Positions 35,022-44,285 of a DNA stretch of 64,000 nt are shown piece after piece (positions within the stretch are counted from its first letter, which is position 1; the number at the start of each line of letters is the position of its first letter). Position numbers and translations under genes: made by a program. The DNA comes from Brevundimonas sp. SGAir0440 (lineage in GTDB: Bacteria; Pseudomonadota; Alphaproteobacteria; Caulobacterales; Caulobacteraceae): positions 1,302,001 through 1,366,000 of the forward strand of contig NZ_CP039435.1 of NCBI RefSeq assembly GCF_005484585.1, written 5' to 3'. Below the pieces are notes generated by a model. It saw nothing but the letters and a program-made list of their open reading frames with translations, ran no database searches and was not told the origin of the DNA.

Positions 35022-35588
35022 TTAAAGGCCCGGCAGTTTGAAGCCGTTGCTGCGACGCGGTTGGATCGTGATGGCCTGCTGGCCGCCGGTCAGAGCCTGA
35101 AGGCGGGCTGCCTCGGTCGAGGCGTCGATGGTCTTCTGGCCTTCGGCGGTCTGGCGGACCGTCGGGGCCTGGGTCGAGGCGTCGTCCTTGCGCCAGAACA
35201 TCAGGCGGTTGGCGAAGCTTTCGTCCTTGTGCGCCAGATCGCCGAACTCGTCATCGACGACATAGCGGGCCAGCGGGTCGGCCTGGTCGCCGCCGGCCTG
35301 GGCCACCAGAACCTGTTCGCCTGGCGTGCGGGTGACGGCCTGACGCTGACCCAGAAGGATCTGACGCGCGGCGCTTTCGGGGGCCAGTTCCTGCGGGCGC
35401 GGCTGGCCCGGCGCGGGCGGACGCAGGCCGTATTCCGGCGGAATGCTGAGCGGGGCGGTCGAGACGGTGACGAACTCGTCCGGCACCACCTTGGTCAGGC
35501 CGATGCCCTGTTTGATGCTGCCGCAGGCCGAGACGGCGAGCGCGGAGGAGGCGACGAGGGTCAGGACGGCGACACTGCGGATACGCAT
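35022..35588 (-). CDS. DUF3035 family lipoprotein
   Basis: The 188-residue protein has a lipobox ending in Cys22 (ALAVSAC) after a hydrophobic signal, so it should be lipidated by Lgt and cut by LspA. That enzyme's gene lies directly upstream on the same strand (71 bp gap). The region PDEFVTVSTAPLSIPPEYGLRPPAPG is the DUF3035 signature, followed by low-complexity sequence. Function is unknown; pairing with lspA is common in this order. Confidence 0.82.
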   Translation of the reverse strand: MRIRSVAVLTLVASSALAVSACGSIKQGIGLTKVVPDEFVTVSTAPLSIPPEYGLRPPAPGQPRPQELAPESAARQILLGQRQAVTRTPGEQVLVAQAGGDQADPLARYVVDDEFGDLAHKDESFANRLMFWRKDDASTQAPTVRQTAEGQKTIDASTEAARLQALTGGQQAITIQPRRSNGFKLPGL

Positions 35589-35659
35589 GGTTTCAGGCTC
35601 TGGTCGGCTGATGCAGGAAGCGCCGCGATGGCGCAGTCGGCATAGTGAAGACGGGGTGA

Positions 35660-36166
35660 TTACGACTTTTCGGGGGCCGCGCCAACCTTCACAGGCTTGT
35701 CAGACACCAGACTGTCGATAATCAGCAGCACCACGCCGATGGTGATGGCGCTGTCGGCGATGTTGAACACCCAGGGAAAGACGCCGGTGCCCGAGAAGTC
35801 GATGAAGTCGACCACATAGCCGAAGCGGATGCGGTCGATCACATTGCCCAGGGCCCCGCCCATGACAAAGCCGATGGCGGTGATCAGCAGGCGCCGGTTC
35901 GACTGCGTCGCCCACCAGGCCAGGCCGGCTGAGACGACGATGGAGAAGATGGCCAGGCCCCAGCGCGCTTCGCCGCCGCCGAACAGGCCGAAGCTGACGC
36001 CGGTGTTCTCGACCCAGCTGAAGTTCAAGATCGGCGGGAAGACGGGGATGCGGCCGACCTCCTGCAACGACAGGCCGCTGATGATCCAGGCCTTGGTAAG
36101 CTGATCCAGGACGATGATCAGTAGGGCGAACACATAGGCGGTGACGGCGAGGCGCGTGATCTTCAT
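35660..36166 (-). CDS. lspA: Lipoprotein signal peptidase (signal peptidase II)
   Basis: The 168-residue protein has four membrane helices. VLDQLTKAWI, NTGVSFGLFGGG, and GGALGNVIDRIRFGYVVDFIDF with FNIADSAITIGV provide the two catalytic Asp residues and conserved Asn of LspA. It cleaves prolipoprotein signals before the lipidated Cys in the inner membrane. Its likely clients here include the DUF3035 and other lipoproteins encoded in the window. Length is normal. Confidence 0.95.
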   Translation of the reverse strand: MKITRLAVTAYVFALLIIVLDQLTKAWIISGLSLQEVGRIPVFPPILNFSWVENTGVSFGLFGGGEARWGLAIFSIVVSAGLAWWATQSNRRLLITAIGFVMGGALGNVIDRIRFGYVVDFIDFSGTGVFPWVFNIADSAITIGVVLLIIDSLVSDKPVKVGAAPEKS

Positions 36167-36230
36167 GCGGCGCCGTTAGCAGGAAGCGGCGCCGGGGCGA
36201 AGCGGAAAACGCGGATCATATCCGCCGCCT

Positions 36231-37826
36231 TCAGAACAGGCTGCCCTGATCGGCGGCGGACGGCTTCGGCTTGGCCGCCGGACGCGGCGGGGACGGACGG
36301 AATTCGCCGCCGTCGATCGTCGCCGGCTGAACGCCATCGCCGAACACCAGCCGGACCGCCTGACCCGCCTCCAGCGCCTTGGCCGAGGTGATCCAGGCGC
36401 CGTCTGGATCTTCCACGCGGGCGAAGCCGGGTTTGGGACGGCCGGGGTCCAGGGTCGTCAACGCGCGCGACAGCGCCGTCAGGCTATCGACTTCGCGCTC
36501 AAGCCGGCGCGGCAGGACGCCGTCCAGTCGCGCGCCGACGGCTTCAAGCCGGGCCTGACGCTGGTCCAGCCGTCGATGCAGCGGTTCGGGCGACAGCCGC
36601 CCAGAGACCTGCAACAGCCGCCGCTCCCCGCGCGCCACGCCGGCCTGAAGCGCGGCGCCCAGCCGGTCGCCCGCGCCCCGCAGCCCGTCCTGACCTCGCT
36701 CGATCCGCGTGCGCAGCAGGGCCGGGCTCAGCTTGCCGCCCGTCACCGCCAGATGCCGCTCGTGCAGGGCGACGTTGCGTTGCAGGCCCGATCCCAGCCG
36801 GCTCGAAACATGGTCCAGCCGTTGTTGCGCCAGAGCCAGCAGGTCCTCCGGCCGCGCCGGCAGGCCGCGCGCCACGGCCCGCAGGCGCGTGCGTCGATCC
36901 TCGATCAGCCGTCCACCCGCTTGCACCATGCGCCGGTCCATGTCCGCAACGGCGTAGCGCAGGTCCGCCAGCACCGGCGTCGCCATTTCTGCCGCGCCCG
37001 TCGGGGTCGGCGCCCGGCGATCCGACACGAAGTCGATCAGGGTGGTGTCGGTTTCGTGCCCCACGGCCGAGATGATTGGAATGCGCGCCGCCGCCACGGT
37101 CCGGGCCAGGCCTTCGTCGTTGAAGCACCACAGATCCTCGACCGACCCGCCGCCGCGCGCGACGATCAGCAGGTCCGGGCGAGGGACCGGCCCGTCGGGC
37201 GTCATCCCGTCAAAGCCGCGAATGGCGTTCGACACCTGACCGCAGGCCGAATCGCCCTGAACGACCACAGGCCAGACGATGACGCGACAGGGCCAGCGTT
37301 CGGCGATCCGGTGCAGCACGTCGCGGATCACCGCGCCAGTCGGGCTGGTGATCACGCCGATGGTCGCGGGAAAGGCGGGCAAGGGCTTCTTGCGCCCCGG
37401 CTCGAACAAACCTTCCTCACGCAGGCGGACCTTCAGCCGCTCCAGCTGGGCCAGCAGGGCGCCGGCGCCGGCCGCCTCCATGCTCTCGATCACGATCTGA
37501 TAGGACGACCGCGCCGGATAGGAGGTGATCTTGCCGGTGACGATGACCTCAAGCCCCGCCTCGGGCTGGACGCCCAGGCCGCGCGCCGACCCCTTCCACA
37601 CCACGCCGTCGATGGCCGATTTGTCGTCCTTCAGCGTCAGATAGACGTGGCCCGAGGCGTGGCGGTTGACCTTGGAGACCTCGCCGCGCAGCCGCACGTG
37701 GCCGAACCGGTCTTCCAGCGTGCGCTTCAGCGCGAACGACAGCTCCGAGATCGACAGGGGCGGATTGTTGTCACGAGGGGCTGGGACCTCGGCCGGGCCT
37801 TCGAATACGTAGGAGTCGTCGCTCAT
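36231..37826 (-). CDS. xseA: Exodeoxyribonuclease VII large subunit
   Basis: The 531-residue protein has an N-terminal OB fold ([32 protein letters not shown]), the catalytic domain ([54 protein letters not shown]) and a long coiled-coil part with repeated LxxRLxRRxxxL motifs. It degrades single-stranded DNA with XseB, which is not seen here. Start ATG 37826 is chosen; a GTG at 37835 is possible. Confidence 0.94.
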   Translation of the reverse strand: MSDDSYVFEGPAEVPAPRDNNPPLSISELSFALKRTLEDRFGHVRLRGEVSKVNRHASGHVYLTLKDDKSAIDGVVWKGSARGLGVQPEAGLEVIVTGKITSYPARSSYQIVIESMEAAGAGALLAQLERLKVRLREEGLFEPGRKKPLPAFPATIGVITSPTGAVIRDVLHRIAERWPCRVIVWPVVVQGDSACGQVSNAIRGFDGMTPDGPVPRPDLLIVARGGGSVEDLWCFNDEGLARTVAAARIPIISAVGHETDTTLIDFVSDRRAPTPTGAAEMATPVLADLRYAVADMDRRMVQAGGRLIEDRRTRLRAVARGLPARPEDLLALAQQRLDHVSSRLGSGLQRNVALHERHLAVTGGKLSPALLRTRIERGQDGLRGAGDRLGAALQAGVARGERRLLQVSGRLSPEPLHRRLDQRQARLEAVGARLDGVLPRRLEREVDSLTALSRALTTLDPGRPKPGFARVEDPDGAWITSAKALEAGQAVRLVFGDGVQPATIDGGEFRPSPPRPAAKPKPSAADQGSLF

Positions 37827-37891
37827 GGGGCCCACCCTAGCCTGCGTCGATCCGTCCGGGAACGCTGCGCGCGCCCTATCGTTCGACTTTC

Positions 37892-38053
37892 ATGGCCGCC
37901 GACCCGCCCGGAACCGATCCTTCTGACCGTGACCCGCACGAGCGCGATTTGTCGCGCCGCGCCGGGGGCGGCGGCGCCATGAGCCCATGGCTGATCATCG
38001 GCTGCATCATCCTGCTGGGGCTGGGCGTCTATGTCGTCTCGGCCCTGCTCTAA
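37892..38053 (+). CDS. 53-residue single-pass membrane protein
   Basis: An open frame begins with ATG at 37892. It encodes an acidic/basic hydrophilic half (MAADPPGTDPSDRDPHERDLSRRAGGGGAM) and a C-terminal helix (WLIIGCIILLGLGVYVVSALL) that ends at the stop. This looks like a real tail-anchored protein rather than chance. It lies 16 bp ahead of the lipoprotein gene, so the two may be co-transcribed. Divergent from xseA. No family recognised. Confidence 0.6.
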   Translation: MAADPPGTDPSDRDPHERDLSRRAGGGGAMSPWLIIGCIILLGLGVYVVSALL

Positions 38054-38069
38054 CGCCCAAGGAGGTCGT

Positions 38070-38501
38070 ATGGACCGCTTCGTCCCGCTCGCCGCCATTC
38101 TTTGCCTGGCCGGCGGCGTCGTCGCCTGCACGGATCGTGACGACGATGTGGTCCAGGCCCCTGCGCCGGGCGCAGCGCCCGTGGCCTTGCCGGACCAGCA
38201 GGCCGATGCCGCCGCCTCGAACGCCGCCTTGGCCTTCAATATGACCCGCGACCAGCTGGAGGACGCGGACCTGTACTCGCGCGCCAACGTCGATCTGGGC
38301 GATGTCGAAACCCTGGTGCTGGACGCCTCGGGCGCCCTGACCCATCTGGTCGTAGAGTTGGAAGGGCCGGGCGACATGAAGGTGCGGGTTCCGATCGCGG
38401 ACGTGTCTCCGATCGACCGCAACGGCGACCGGGATCTGGTCACCGATCTGACACCGGGTCAGCTTCAGGCCCTGCCGGCCTGGACCCCGCCGGCGCGCTG
38501 A
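38070..38501 (+). CDS. Lipoprotein with PRC-barrel-like domain
   Basis: The 143-residue protein has a lipobox (CLAGGVVAC, Cys20). An Ala/Pro/Asp-rich linker follows, then a domain with LYSRANVDLGDVETLVLDASGALTHLVVELEG that resembles a PRC-barrel half. The start at 38070 has a perfect AAGGAGG site seven bases upstream, better than the longer open frame. Function unknown; PRC-barrel proteins bind RNA or other proteins. Confidence 0.72.
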   Translation: MDRFVPLAAILCLAGGVVACTDRDDDVVQAPAPGAAPVALPDQQADAAASNAALAFNMTRDQLEDADLYSRANVDLGDVETLVLDASGALTHLVVELEGPGDMKVRVPIADVSPIDRNGDRDLVTDLTPGQLQALPAWTPPAR

Positions 38502-38538
38502 TCGGACGCTGAATGCGGCGTTAAGTCTGACGGGCGCT

Positions 38539-38562
38539 TGACCGGCCGGCGCCGGCCGGTCA
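38539..38562. promoter_or_regulatory. 24-bp perfect palindrome before purD
   Basis: The left half TGACCGGCCGGC is followed directly by its exact reverse complement, giving 24 bp of perfect dyad symmetry. It ends 12 bp before the purD ATG and would fold into a strong RNA hairpin next to the ribosome site. There is no T-tract. It may be an operator, an attenuating hairpin, or the end of the lipoprotein transcript. Confidence 0.55.
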
Positions 38563-38574
38563 TTGCCCGATCTC

Positions 38575-39849
38575 ATGAACATTCTTCTCGTCGGATCGGG
38601 CGGCCGCGAACACGCCCTGGCCTGGAAGATCGCCCAGTCGCCGCTGGTCACGCGCCTGGTGGCGGCGCCCGGCAACCCCGGCATCGAGAAGCTATGCGAG
38701 CTGCGCGCCGTCAAGGCGGACGACGCCGACGGCCTGGCCGCCCTGGCCAGAGAGATCAAGGCCGACCTGGTCGTCGTGGGGCCCGAGGTGGCGCTGGCCG
38801 CCGGTCTGGCCGACCGCCTGGCTTCGGCCGGCATTCCCTGCTTCGGGCCGACCGCCAAGGCGGCGCAGCTGGAAACCTCCAAGGCCTTTTCGAAGGGCTT
38901 TCTCGAACGTCACGAGATCCCCACCGCCGGTTACGGCGTCTATGACACGGTCAAGGACGCCAAGGCGGCGCTGGACGTGTTCCGGCCGCCCTATGTGATC
39001 AAGGCTGACGGCTTGGCCGCCGGCAAGGGCGTGGCCATCAGCCCCGACCGCCCCGACGCCGAGGCCGAAATCGAGCGCATGCTGGGCGGTCGGTTCGGCG
39101 CGGCCGGCGCCCGCGTCGTGATCGAGGAGTTCATGGACGGCGAGGAGGGCTCGCTGTTCGCCCTGTGCGACGGTCAACGCGCCCTGCTGTTCGGCGGCGC
39201 CCAGGACCACAAGCGCGCCTTCGACGGCGACCTTGGCCCCAACACCGGCGGCATGGGCGCCTATTCGCCCGCGCCCGTCTTCACGCCCGAGTTGGTGCAG
39301 CAGGCCGACGCGCTGATCGTCCAGCCGACGATCCGCAAGATGGCCGAAGAGGGCGCGCCCTATCGCGGCGTCCTCTACGCCGGCCTGATGGCGACCCAGG
39401 ACGGCCCCAAGGTGGTCGAGTTCAACGCCCGCTTCGGCGACCCGGAATGCCAGGTGCTGATGATGCGGATGGCGGGCGACATCGTCCCCTATCTGTTGGG
39501 CTGCGCGCGCGGCGATGTCTCGGGACTGGCTTCGCCCGCCTTCAAGCCTCAGACAGTGATCTGCGTGGTCATGGCGGCCAAGGGCTATCCCGACAGCCCG
39601 CTGGAAGGCTCGATCATCCGCGGCGCCGATCAGGACTTCGGCCCCCACGTCCAGGTCTTCCACGCCGGGACCAAGCGCCGCGACGACGGCTTGCTGGCCG
39701 CGTCCGGCGGGCGCGTCCTGAACGTCTGCGCCGAGGGCGACGACATCGCCCAGGCCCGCGAACGCGCCTATGCCGCCATCAAGAAGATCGACTGGCCGGG
39801 CGGCTTCAATCGCTCCGACATCGGCTGGCGGGCGCTGGAGCGGGGCTGA
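38575..39849 (+). CDS. purD: Phosphoribosylamine-glycine ligase
   Basis: The 424-residue protein has the ATP-grasp layout: NILLVGSGGREHALAWKI at the start, VIKADGLAAGKGV (P-loop-like), EEFMDGEEGSLFAL, DHKRAFDGDLGPNTGGMGAYSPAP, and VEFNARFGDPECQVL for metal binding. It makes GAR from phosphoribosylamine and glycine in purine synthesis. Start 38575 is placed by the conserved N-terminus. The upstream palindrome is unusual. It ends 3 bp before the convergent LDT gene. Confidence 0.95.
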   Translation: MNILLVGSGGREHALAWKIAQSPLVTRLVAAPGNPGIEKLCELRAVKADDADGLAALAREIKADLVVVGPEVALAAGLADRLASAGIPCFGPTAKAAQLETSKAFSKGFLERHEIPTAGYGVYDTVKDAKAALDVFRPPYVIKADGLAAGKGVAISPDRPDAEAEIERMLGGRFGAAGARVVIEEFMDGEEGSLFALCDGQRALLFGGAQDHKRAFDGDLGPNTGGMGAYSPAPVFTPELVQQADALIVQPTIRKMAEEGAPYRGVLYAGLMATQDGPKVVEFNARFGDPECQVLMMRMAGDIVPYLLGCARGDVSGLASPAFKPQTVICVVMAAKGYPDSPLEGSIIRGADQDFGPHVQVFHAGTKRRDDGLLAASGGRVLNVCAEGDDIAQARERAYAAIKKIDWPGGFNRSDIGWRALERG

Positions 39850-39852
39850 AGC

Positions 39853-40545
39853 CTAGGCCGCCGCGAACAGCAGTCGGCCTTCGCCCATGCGTTCACGCAA
39901 GGCCGGCAGGTCGGTGTGGGCGACCGAGAAACAGCCGTAGCTGCGACCCAGCTTGCCTTCGCGCGCCAGGAAGTCGGGATCGGCATAGTCCGCGCCGTGG
40001 ACGATGATGGCCCGCTCGCGCGCCTTGTCGTTGGAATATTCCAGCCCGTCCAGCAGCACATTCGGCCCCTGTTGCGCGCCCCAGTTGGCGCCCGCCGTCG
40101 CATAGGCGCCGATCGAGGACATGTTGGAATCCGGCGTGTTGGAAAAGCGCCGGGCATAGCCGGTGTGGCTGGGGTCCGATCCCCGGCCGTGGCAGGTGCG
40201 CAGGACCTTCACTTCACCCGCGATCAAATCGACTTCGTACAGCCGCTCCTCGCCCGAGAACTTCTGGAAATCGACCAGATACATCCGGTCGCGCAGAGGC
40301 AGGCGGTGATGGTGGGTGTCCAGCGCGGTCATGGCGCGCTCCATCAGCTCCTTGCGAACGTGACCACGCGGATCCAGCGGCGGCGGCGTCAGGGCGGAGG
40401 TCTGGACCGTGGGCAGACCGACCTGCGGCATGGCGATAGGAGTTCCGTTCTGGGCCGTCGTCAGCGGCGCCGTAGCGCTCGCGCTGGCGCATCCCGCCAA
40501 CATGGCCGATCCGCCCAGAATAAGTCCTCGTCTCGATAGCCGCAT
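39853..40545 (-). CDS. L,D-transpeptidase-like lipoprotein
   Basis: The 230-residue protein has a twin-Arg-like lipoprotein signal (MRLSRRGLILGGSAMLAGC, Cys19). The C-terminal part holds RAIIVHGADYADPDFLAREGKLGRSYGCFSV, the His and Ser-x-Gly-Cys catalytic motif of the murein L,D-transpeptidase catalytic-domain family. These proteins cross-link or anchor peptidoglycan. The signal may route it through Tat. It converges with purD and diverges from the amidohydrolase gene. Confidence 0.85.
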   Translation of the reverse strand: MRLSRRGLILGGSAMLAGCASASATAPLTTAQNGTPIAMPQVGLPTVQTSALTPPPLDPRGHVRKELMERAMTALDTHHHRLPLRDRMYLVDFQKFSGEERLYEVDLIAGEVKVLRTCHGRGSDPSHTGYARRFSNTPDSNMSSIGAYATAGANWGAQQGPNVLLDGLEYSNDKARERAIIVHGADYADPDFLAREGKLGRSYGCFSVAHTDLPALRERMGEGRLLFAAA

Positions 40546-40659
40546 GCGACGCCCTCGTTGCGGTTGGTCTTGAGGCGTGTTTGTTTCAGTTGGTTACGGG
40601 CGAGGCAACCTAAGCCTTGTGGGGCATTTTTGCGGCCGACGCGTCGCGGGGAGAGATCG

Positions 40660-41985
40660 ATGAAACGTTTCGGAATCGTGCTGGCGGCGCTGATAGCGTC
40701 GGCGGCAAGCGCCCATGCGCAGCAAATCCCCGTGGCCACAGGCGTTTCGGCGCAACCCGGAACAACGTTCATTGAAGCCGGAAGGTTGCTTGCGGATCCG
40801 TCGAACGGCGTTGTGCAGCGCGATAAAACTCTCGTGATCAGGGGGAACCAAGTCGTCGAAGTGCGCGACGGCTTCGTCGGCGATGCCTCTCAGGGCAAGG
40901 TCGTGGACCTGCGCCAGGCCTTTGTCCTGCCCGGCCTGATCGACAGCCACGTCCATCTGACGAGCCAGCAGAACCCGAACGCACGCCTTGAAGAGGTGAC
41001 GCTTTCGGACGCGGACCAGGCGATGGTCGGCGCCCGCTATGCGCGTCGCACCCTGATGGCCGGCTTTACGACGGTGGCGGATCTGGGCGCCTCGAACCAG
41101 GCCATCTTCGCCCTGCGAAACGCCGTGAAGAACGGCTACGTGCCGGGACCGCGCATCATTGCGGCGGGGTCGTCGGTGTCGATCCACGGAGGCCATGGCG
41201 ACATCAACGGCTATCGCGAGGACGTCATGCACCTGTTGTCGTCCGAAAGCATATGCTCGGGGCCTGAGGACTGCATGCGGGCCGTGCGCACCCAGGTTCG
41301 CGCCGGCGCCGACATCATCAAGATCACCGCGACGGGCGGCGTGCTGTCCAACACCGCCGCCGGCCTGAACCAGCAGTTCAGCGACGACGAACTGTCCGCC
41401 ATCGTCGGCAGCGCCCACCGCATGGGCCGCCAGGTGACGGCGCACGCCCACGGGGTCGACGGCATCAACGCCTTCTTGCGGGCCGGCGGCGATTCCATCG
41501 AGCACGGCACCTATCTGGACGATCAGTCGATCCGCCTGTTCAAGTCAAACGGCGCCTGGCTGATCCCGACCCTGCTGGCTGGGGACTTCGTGGCGCGCAT
41601 CGCCTCGGGACCCGACAACTTCTTCACCCCCGCCCAGACGGCCAAGGCGCTGGAGGCGGGTCCCAAGATGCTGGACATGGCGCGCCGCGCGCATGAGGGT
41701 GGGGTCAAGATCGCCTTCGGCACCGACTCGGGGGTTTCGGCCCACGGCGACAACGCCCAGGAATTCGCCCTTCTGGTCCGCGCCGGCCTGAGCCCGCTCG
41801 AGGCCATCCAGGCCGCCACCGTCGGCGCCGCCGAACACCTGCGCATCGCCAACGAGGCCGGCAAGATCGCCGTGGGCATGCCCGCCGACATCGTCGCCGT
41901 CTCGGGCGATCCGCTGACGGACGTGACCGAGCTGGAGCGGATGAAGTTCGTGATGAAGTCCGGCGTCGTCTATCGCGCCGACTGA
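40660..41985 (+). CDS. Secreted metal-dependent amidohydrolase (Xaa-Arg/Lys dipeptidase-like)
   Basis: The 441-residue protein has a signal peptide (MKRFGIVLAALIASAASAHAQ) and an amidohydrolase core. LIDSHVHLTSQ is the HxH site, ITATGGVLSNT carries a metal-bridging Lys-like position, TAHAHG and GGDSIEHGTYL carry His ligands, and FGTDSGVSAHG the Asp. The sequence is in the prolidase-like branch that includes Caulobacter enzymes acting on dipeptides. The start at 40660 has GGGGAGAG upstream. Converges with lpxK, overlapping by 16 bp. Confidence 0.85.
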   Translation: MKRFGIVLAALIASAASAHAQQIPVATGVSAQPGTTFIEAGRLLADPSNGVVQRDKTLVIRGNQVVEVRDGFVGDASQGKVVDLRQAFVLPGLIDSHVHLTSQQNPNARLEEVTLSDADQAMVGARYARRTLMAGFTTVADLGASNQAIFALRNAVKNGYVPGPRIIAAGSSVSIHGGHGDINGYREDVMHLLSSESICSGPEDCMRAVRTQVRAGADIIKITATGGVLSNTAAGLNQQFSDDELSAIVGSAHRMGRQVTAHAHGVDGINAFLRAGGDSIEHGTYLDDQSIRLFKSNGAWLIPTLLAGDFVARIASGPDNFFTPAQTAKALEAGPKMLDMARRAHEGGVKIAFGTDSGVSAHGDNAQEFALLVRAGLSPLEAIQAATVGAAEHLRIANEAGKIAVGMPADIVAVSGDPLTDVTELERMKFVMKSGVVYRAD

Positions 41986-42986
41986 ATCCTGTCGTTCAGG
42001 AAGGCGGCGAAAGCCGCCTCGTCTTCGAACCGGGCGACCACCGGCCAGGCGACGACGCCCTTGCGCTGCTCGGGCGTCAGCCGGACCCAGTCCTTCTCCG
42101 TCGTGACCAGGCGGGCGTCGAACACCGCAGCCCGGTCCGTCAGGAACGTCATGTCGGCGGCGCTATAGGCCGCGTGGTCGGGGAAGGGGACGAAGTCGAC
42201 CAGGTCGCAGCCCGCCGCCTTCAGCGACCGCTCGACCTTCCAGGGCTTGGCGATGCCGGCGAACCCGACCTGGGGGCCCGGCGGCGGCGGCCCCTCGGGC
42301 GTCAGGCGCGCGACGAAGACGGGCAGGGCGCCGAAGATCGCCAGCAGTTCGGGATCGGCCTCTTTGACATCGGTCGGCAGCATGAGCACGATGGCGTCGG
42401 CGCGCGCCAGGCCGGCCTTCAGCGGCTCGCGCATCGGGCCTGAAGGGAAAACCGAACCGTCGCCGAACGGCCATTCGTCGCCGCGCGTTTCGCCGTCCAC
42501 GACGATCAGGCTGACGGTCTTTTTCAGGGCCGGGTTCTGATGGCCGTCGTCCAGCACAAGGGCCTGCGCGCCGTCTGCGACGGCGGCCCTGGCGCCCGCC
42601 ACACGATCGCGCGCAATCCAGACCGGCGACCCTTGCGCCAGCATCAGGGGTTCGTCCCCGACATCGTCGGCCGTATGGATTTGAGGATCGACCCGGACCG
42701 GCCCTTCCAGCCGCCCGCCATAGCCGCGCGACAGGCCTTGCGCCTCCCCCCCCGCCGCCCGCAGCAGCCGCAGGGTTTCGCGCGCGACCGGCGTCTTGCC
42801 CGATCCGCCGACCGTCAGATTGCCGACCGAGATGACCGCGCAGCCGGGGTCGGCCGGGACCGCTTTGGCGATCCGGCGCGCCGTCACGGCGGCCCAGACC
42901 CAGCCCAGCGGTTTCAGCGCCGTTCGCGTCATCCGGGCGTGGTTGCTGTCGCGCACATACCACCAGCGCGGCGTGTTCAGCTTCAT
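41970..42986 (-). CDS. lpxK: Tetraacyldisaccharide 4'-kinase
   Basis: The 338-residue protein starts KLNTPRWWYVRD and contains ISVGNLTVGGSGKTPVAR (Walker A), LSRGYGGRLEG, and VLDDGHQNPAL. LpxK phosphorylates lipid A at the 4' position at the inner-membrane face. Its ATG overlaps the waaA stop (ATGA), placing it last in msbA-DUF374-waaA-lpxK. The C-terminus overlaps the convergent amidohydrolase gene. Confidence 0.93.
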   Translation of the reverse strand: MKLNTPRWWYVRDSNHARMTRTALKPLGWVWAAVTARRIAKAVPADPGCAVISVGNLTVGGSGKTPVARETLRLLRAAGGEAQGLSRGYGGRLEGPVRVDPQIHTADDVGDEPLMLAQGSPVWIARDRVAGARAAVADGAQALVLDDGHQNPALKKTVSLIVVDGETRGDEWPFGDGSVFPSGPMREPLKAGLARADAIVLMLPTDVKEADPELLAIFGALPVFVARLTPEGPPPPGPQVGFAGIAKPWKVERSLKAAGCDLVDFVPFPDHAAYSAADMTFLTDRAAVFDARLVTTEKDWVRLTPEQRKGVVAWPVVARFEDEAAFAAFLNDRIQSAR

Positions 42987-44275
42987 CGCCGGCCCTGCCT
43001 CTGCGGCATCAGCGGCGACAGCAGCGCCCACAGTCGCTCCAACCCGCCTCCAGCCTCGACCGCCGCGCGACGCCCGCGTTCGCCCATGGCCTTGGCCGCG
43101 TTCAGGTCTTCTAGCAGCGGCTCGATCACGCCGGGCAGGTCGGACGGCGCCTGAACCAGGGCCAGGGCCCCCGCCTCGACTAGGGCCGCCGTCACCGGCG
43201 CCCAGTTGGACGCATCCGGCCCCGTGATCGTCGGCTTGCCCAGCCGCGCCGGCTCCAGCGGATTGTGCCCACCGACAGGCGGCAGGCCGATGGCGGGCGC
43301 GAACGAGCCACCCATCACCACCACATCGGCGAGGCGCAGGAACAGGCCCATCTCGTTCAGGGTGTCGGCCAGATAAATGTCGGTGTCCGGCCCGATCGTC
43401 TCGCCGCGCGAACGCATGGCGAAGGCATAGCCGTCGCGTTGCAGGGCCTGGGCGATGTGCGCCCCCCGCTCGGGATGGCGTGGCGTCAGGATCAGGCAGA
43501 CACGCTCGCTCAGATGGTCAAGCGCGCGCACGATGGTGATCTCTTCGCCCTCATGGGTGCTGGCGGCGACGATCACCGGCCGGTCGCCGATGGCGGCGCT
43601 CAAACGGCTGAAGGCGGCGGGGTCGTGGGGCAGGGCGTCTCCCGACAGTTTCAGGTTCACCAGCCCGTCGATCCGCGCGCCCATGCCCTCCAGCCGCTGG
43701 GCCGAGACGGCATCCTGCGGCAGCACCAGATCAAAGGCGCCGGTCAGCGCCCGCGCCGAGGCCGGAAACCGCGCCCAGCCCTCCACCGTCTTCTCGGTGA
43801 TCCGGGCGCTGACCAGGGCCAGTTTCACGCCCCGCCGCTGCGCCTCCAGCAACAGATTGGGCCACAGTTCGCTCTCGACGAAGACTGCAAGGCTTGGCCG
43901 CCAATGGTCCAGGAACCGCTCGACCACGCCCGGCGCGTCGACCGGCGTATACTGGTGGATCACGCCTGTCGGCAGCCGTTCGGCCAAAATATGGGCCGAG
44001 GTCACGGTGCTGGAGGTGACCAGAACGGTGAGGTCCGGCCGCGCCTTCGTCAGCCGCTCGACCACGGGCAGCAGCGACAGGCTCTCGCCCACGCTGACGC
44101 CGTGCAGCCAAACCAGATCGCCTGCGGGGCGCGGGGTGCGGGTGAAGCCCATCCGCTCGTCCACCCGCACCGGGTCTTCCTTGCCCCGCCTGGCGCGCGC
44201 ATCCAGCAGGCGCGGGGCTAGCGGCTCCAGCGCGCGCGTCGCCAGCCGATAGGCGATCAGCGGCAAAGGCGTCAC
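42983..44275 (-). CDS. waaA: 3-deoxy-D-manno-octulosonic acid transferase
   Basis: The 430-residue protein has an N-terminal membrane-binding helix and the Kdo-transferase signatures DERMGF, LVWLHGVSVGE, VESELWPNLLLEAQRRGV, and GGSFAPAIGLPPVGGHNPLEPA near the C-terminus. WaaA adds Kdo to lipid IVA. It belongs to the lipid A cluster and overlaps lpxK. The upstream acyltransferase-like gene ends 10 bp before it. Confidence 0.94.
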   Translation of the reverse strand: MTPLPLIAYRLATRALEPLAPRLLDARARRGKEDPVRVDERMGFTRTPRPAGDLVWLHGVSVGESLSLLPVVERLTKARPDLTVLVTSSTVTSAHILAERLPTGVIHQYTPVDAPGVVERFLDHWRPSLAVFVESELWPNLLLEAQRRGVKLALVSARITEKTVEGWARFPASARALTGAFDLVLPQDAVSAQRLEGMGARIDGLVNLKLSGDALPHDPAAFSRLSAAIGDRPVIVAASTHEGEEITIVRALDHLSERVCLILTPRHPERGAHIAQALQRDGYAFAMRSRGETIGPDTDIYLADTLNEMGLFLRLADVVVMGGSFAPAIGLPPVGGHNPLEPARLGKPTITGPDASNWAPVTAALVEAGALALVQAPSDLPGVIEPLLEDLNAAKAMGERGRRAAVEAGGGLERLWALLSPLMPQRQGRR

Positions 44276-44285
44276 GGCTGCGTCC

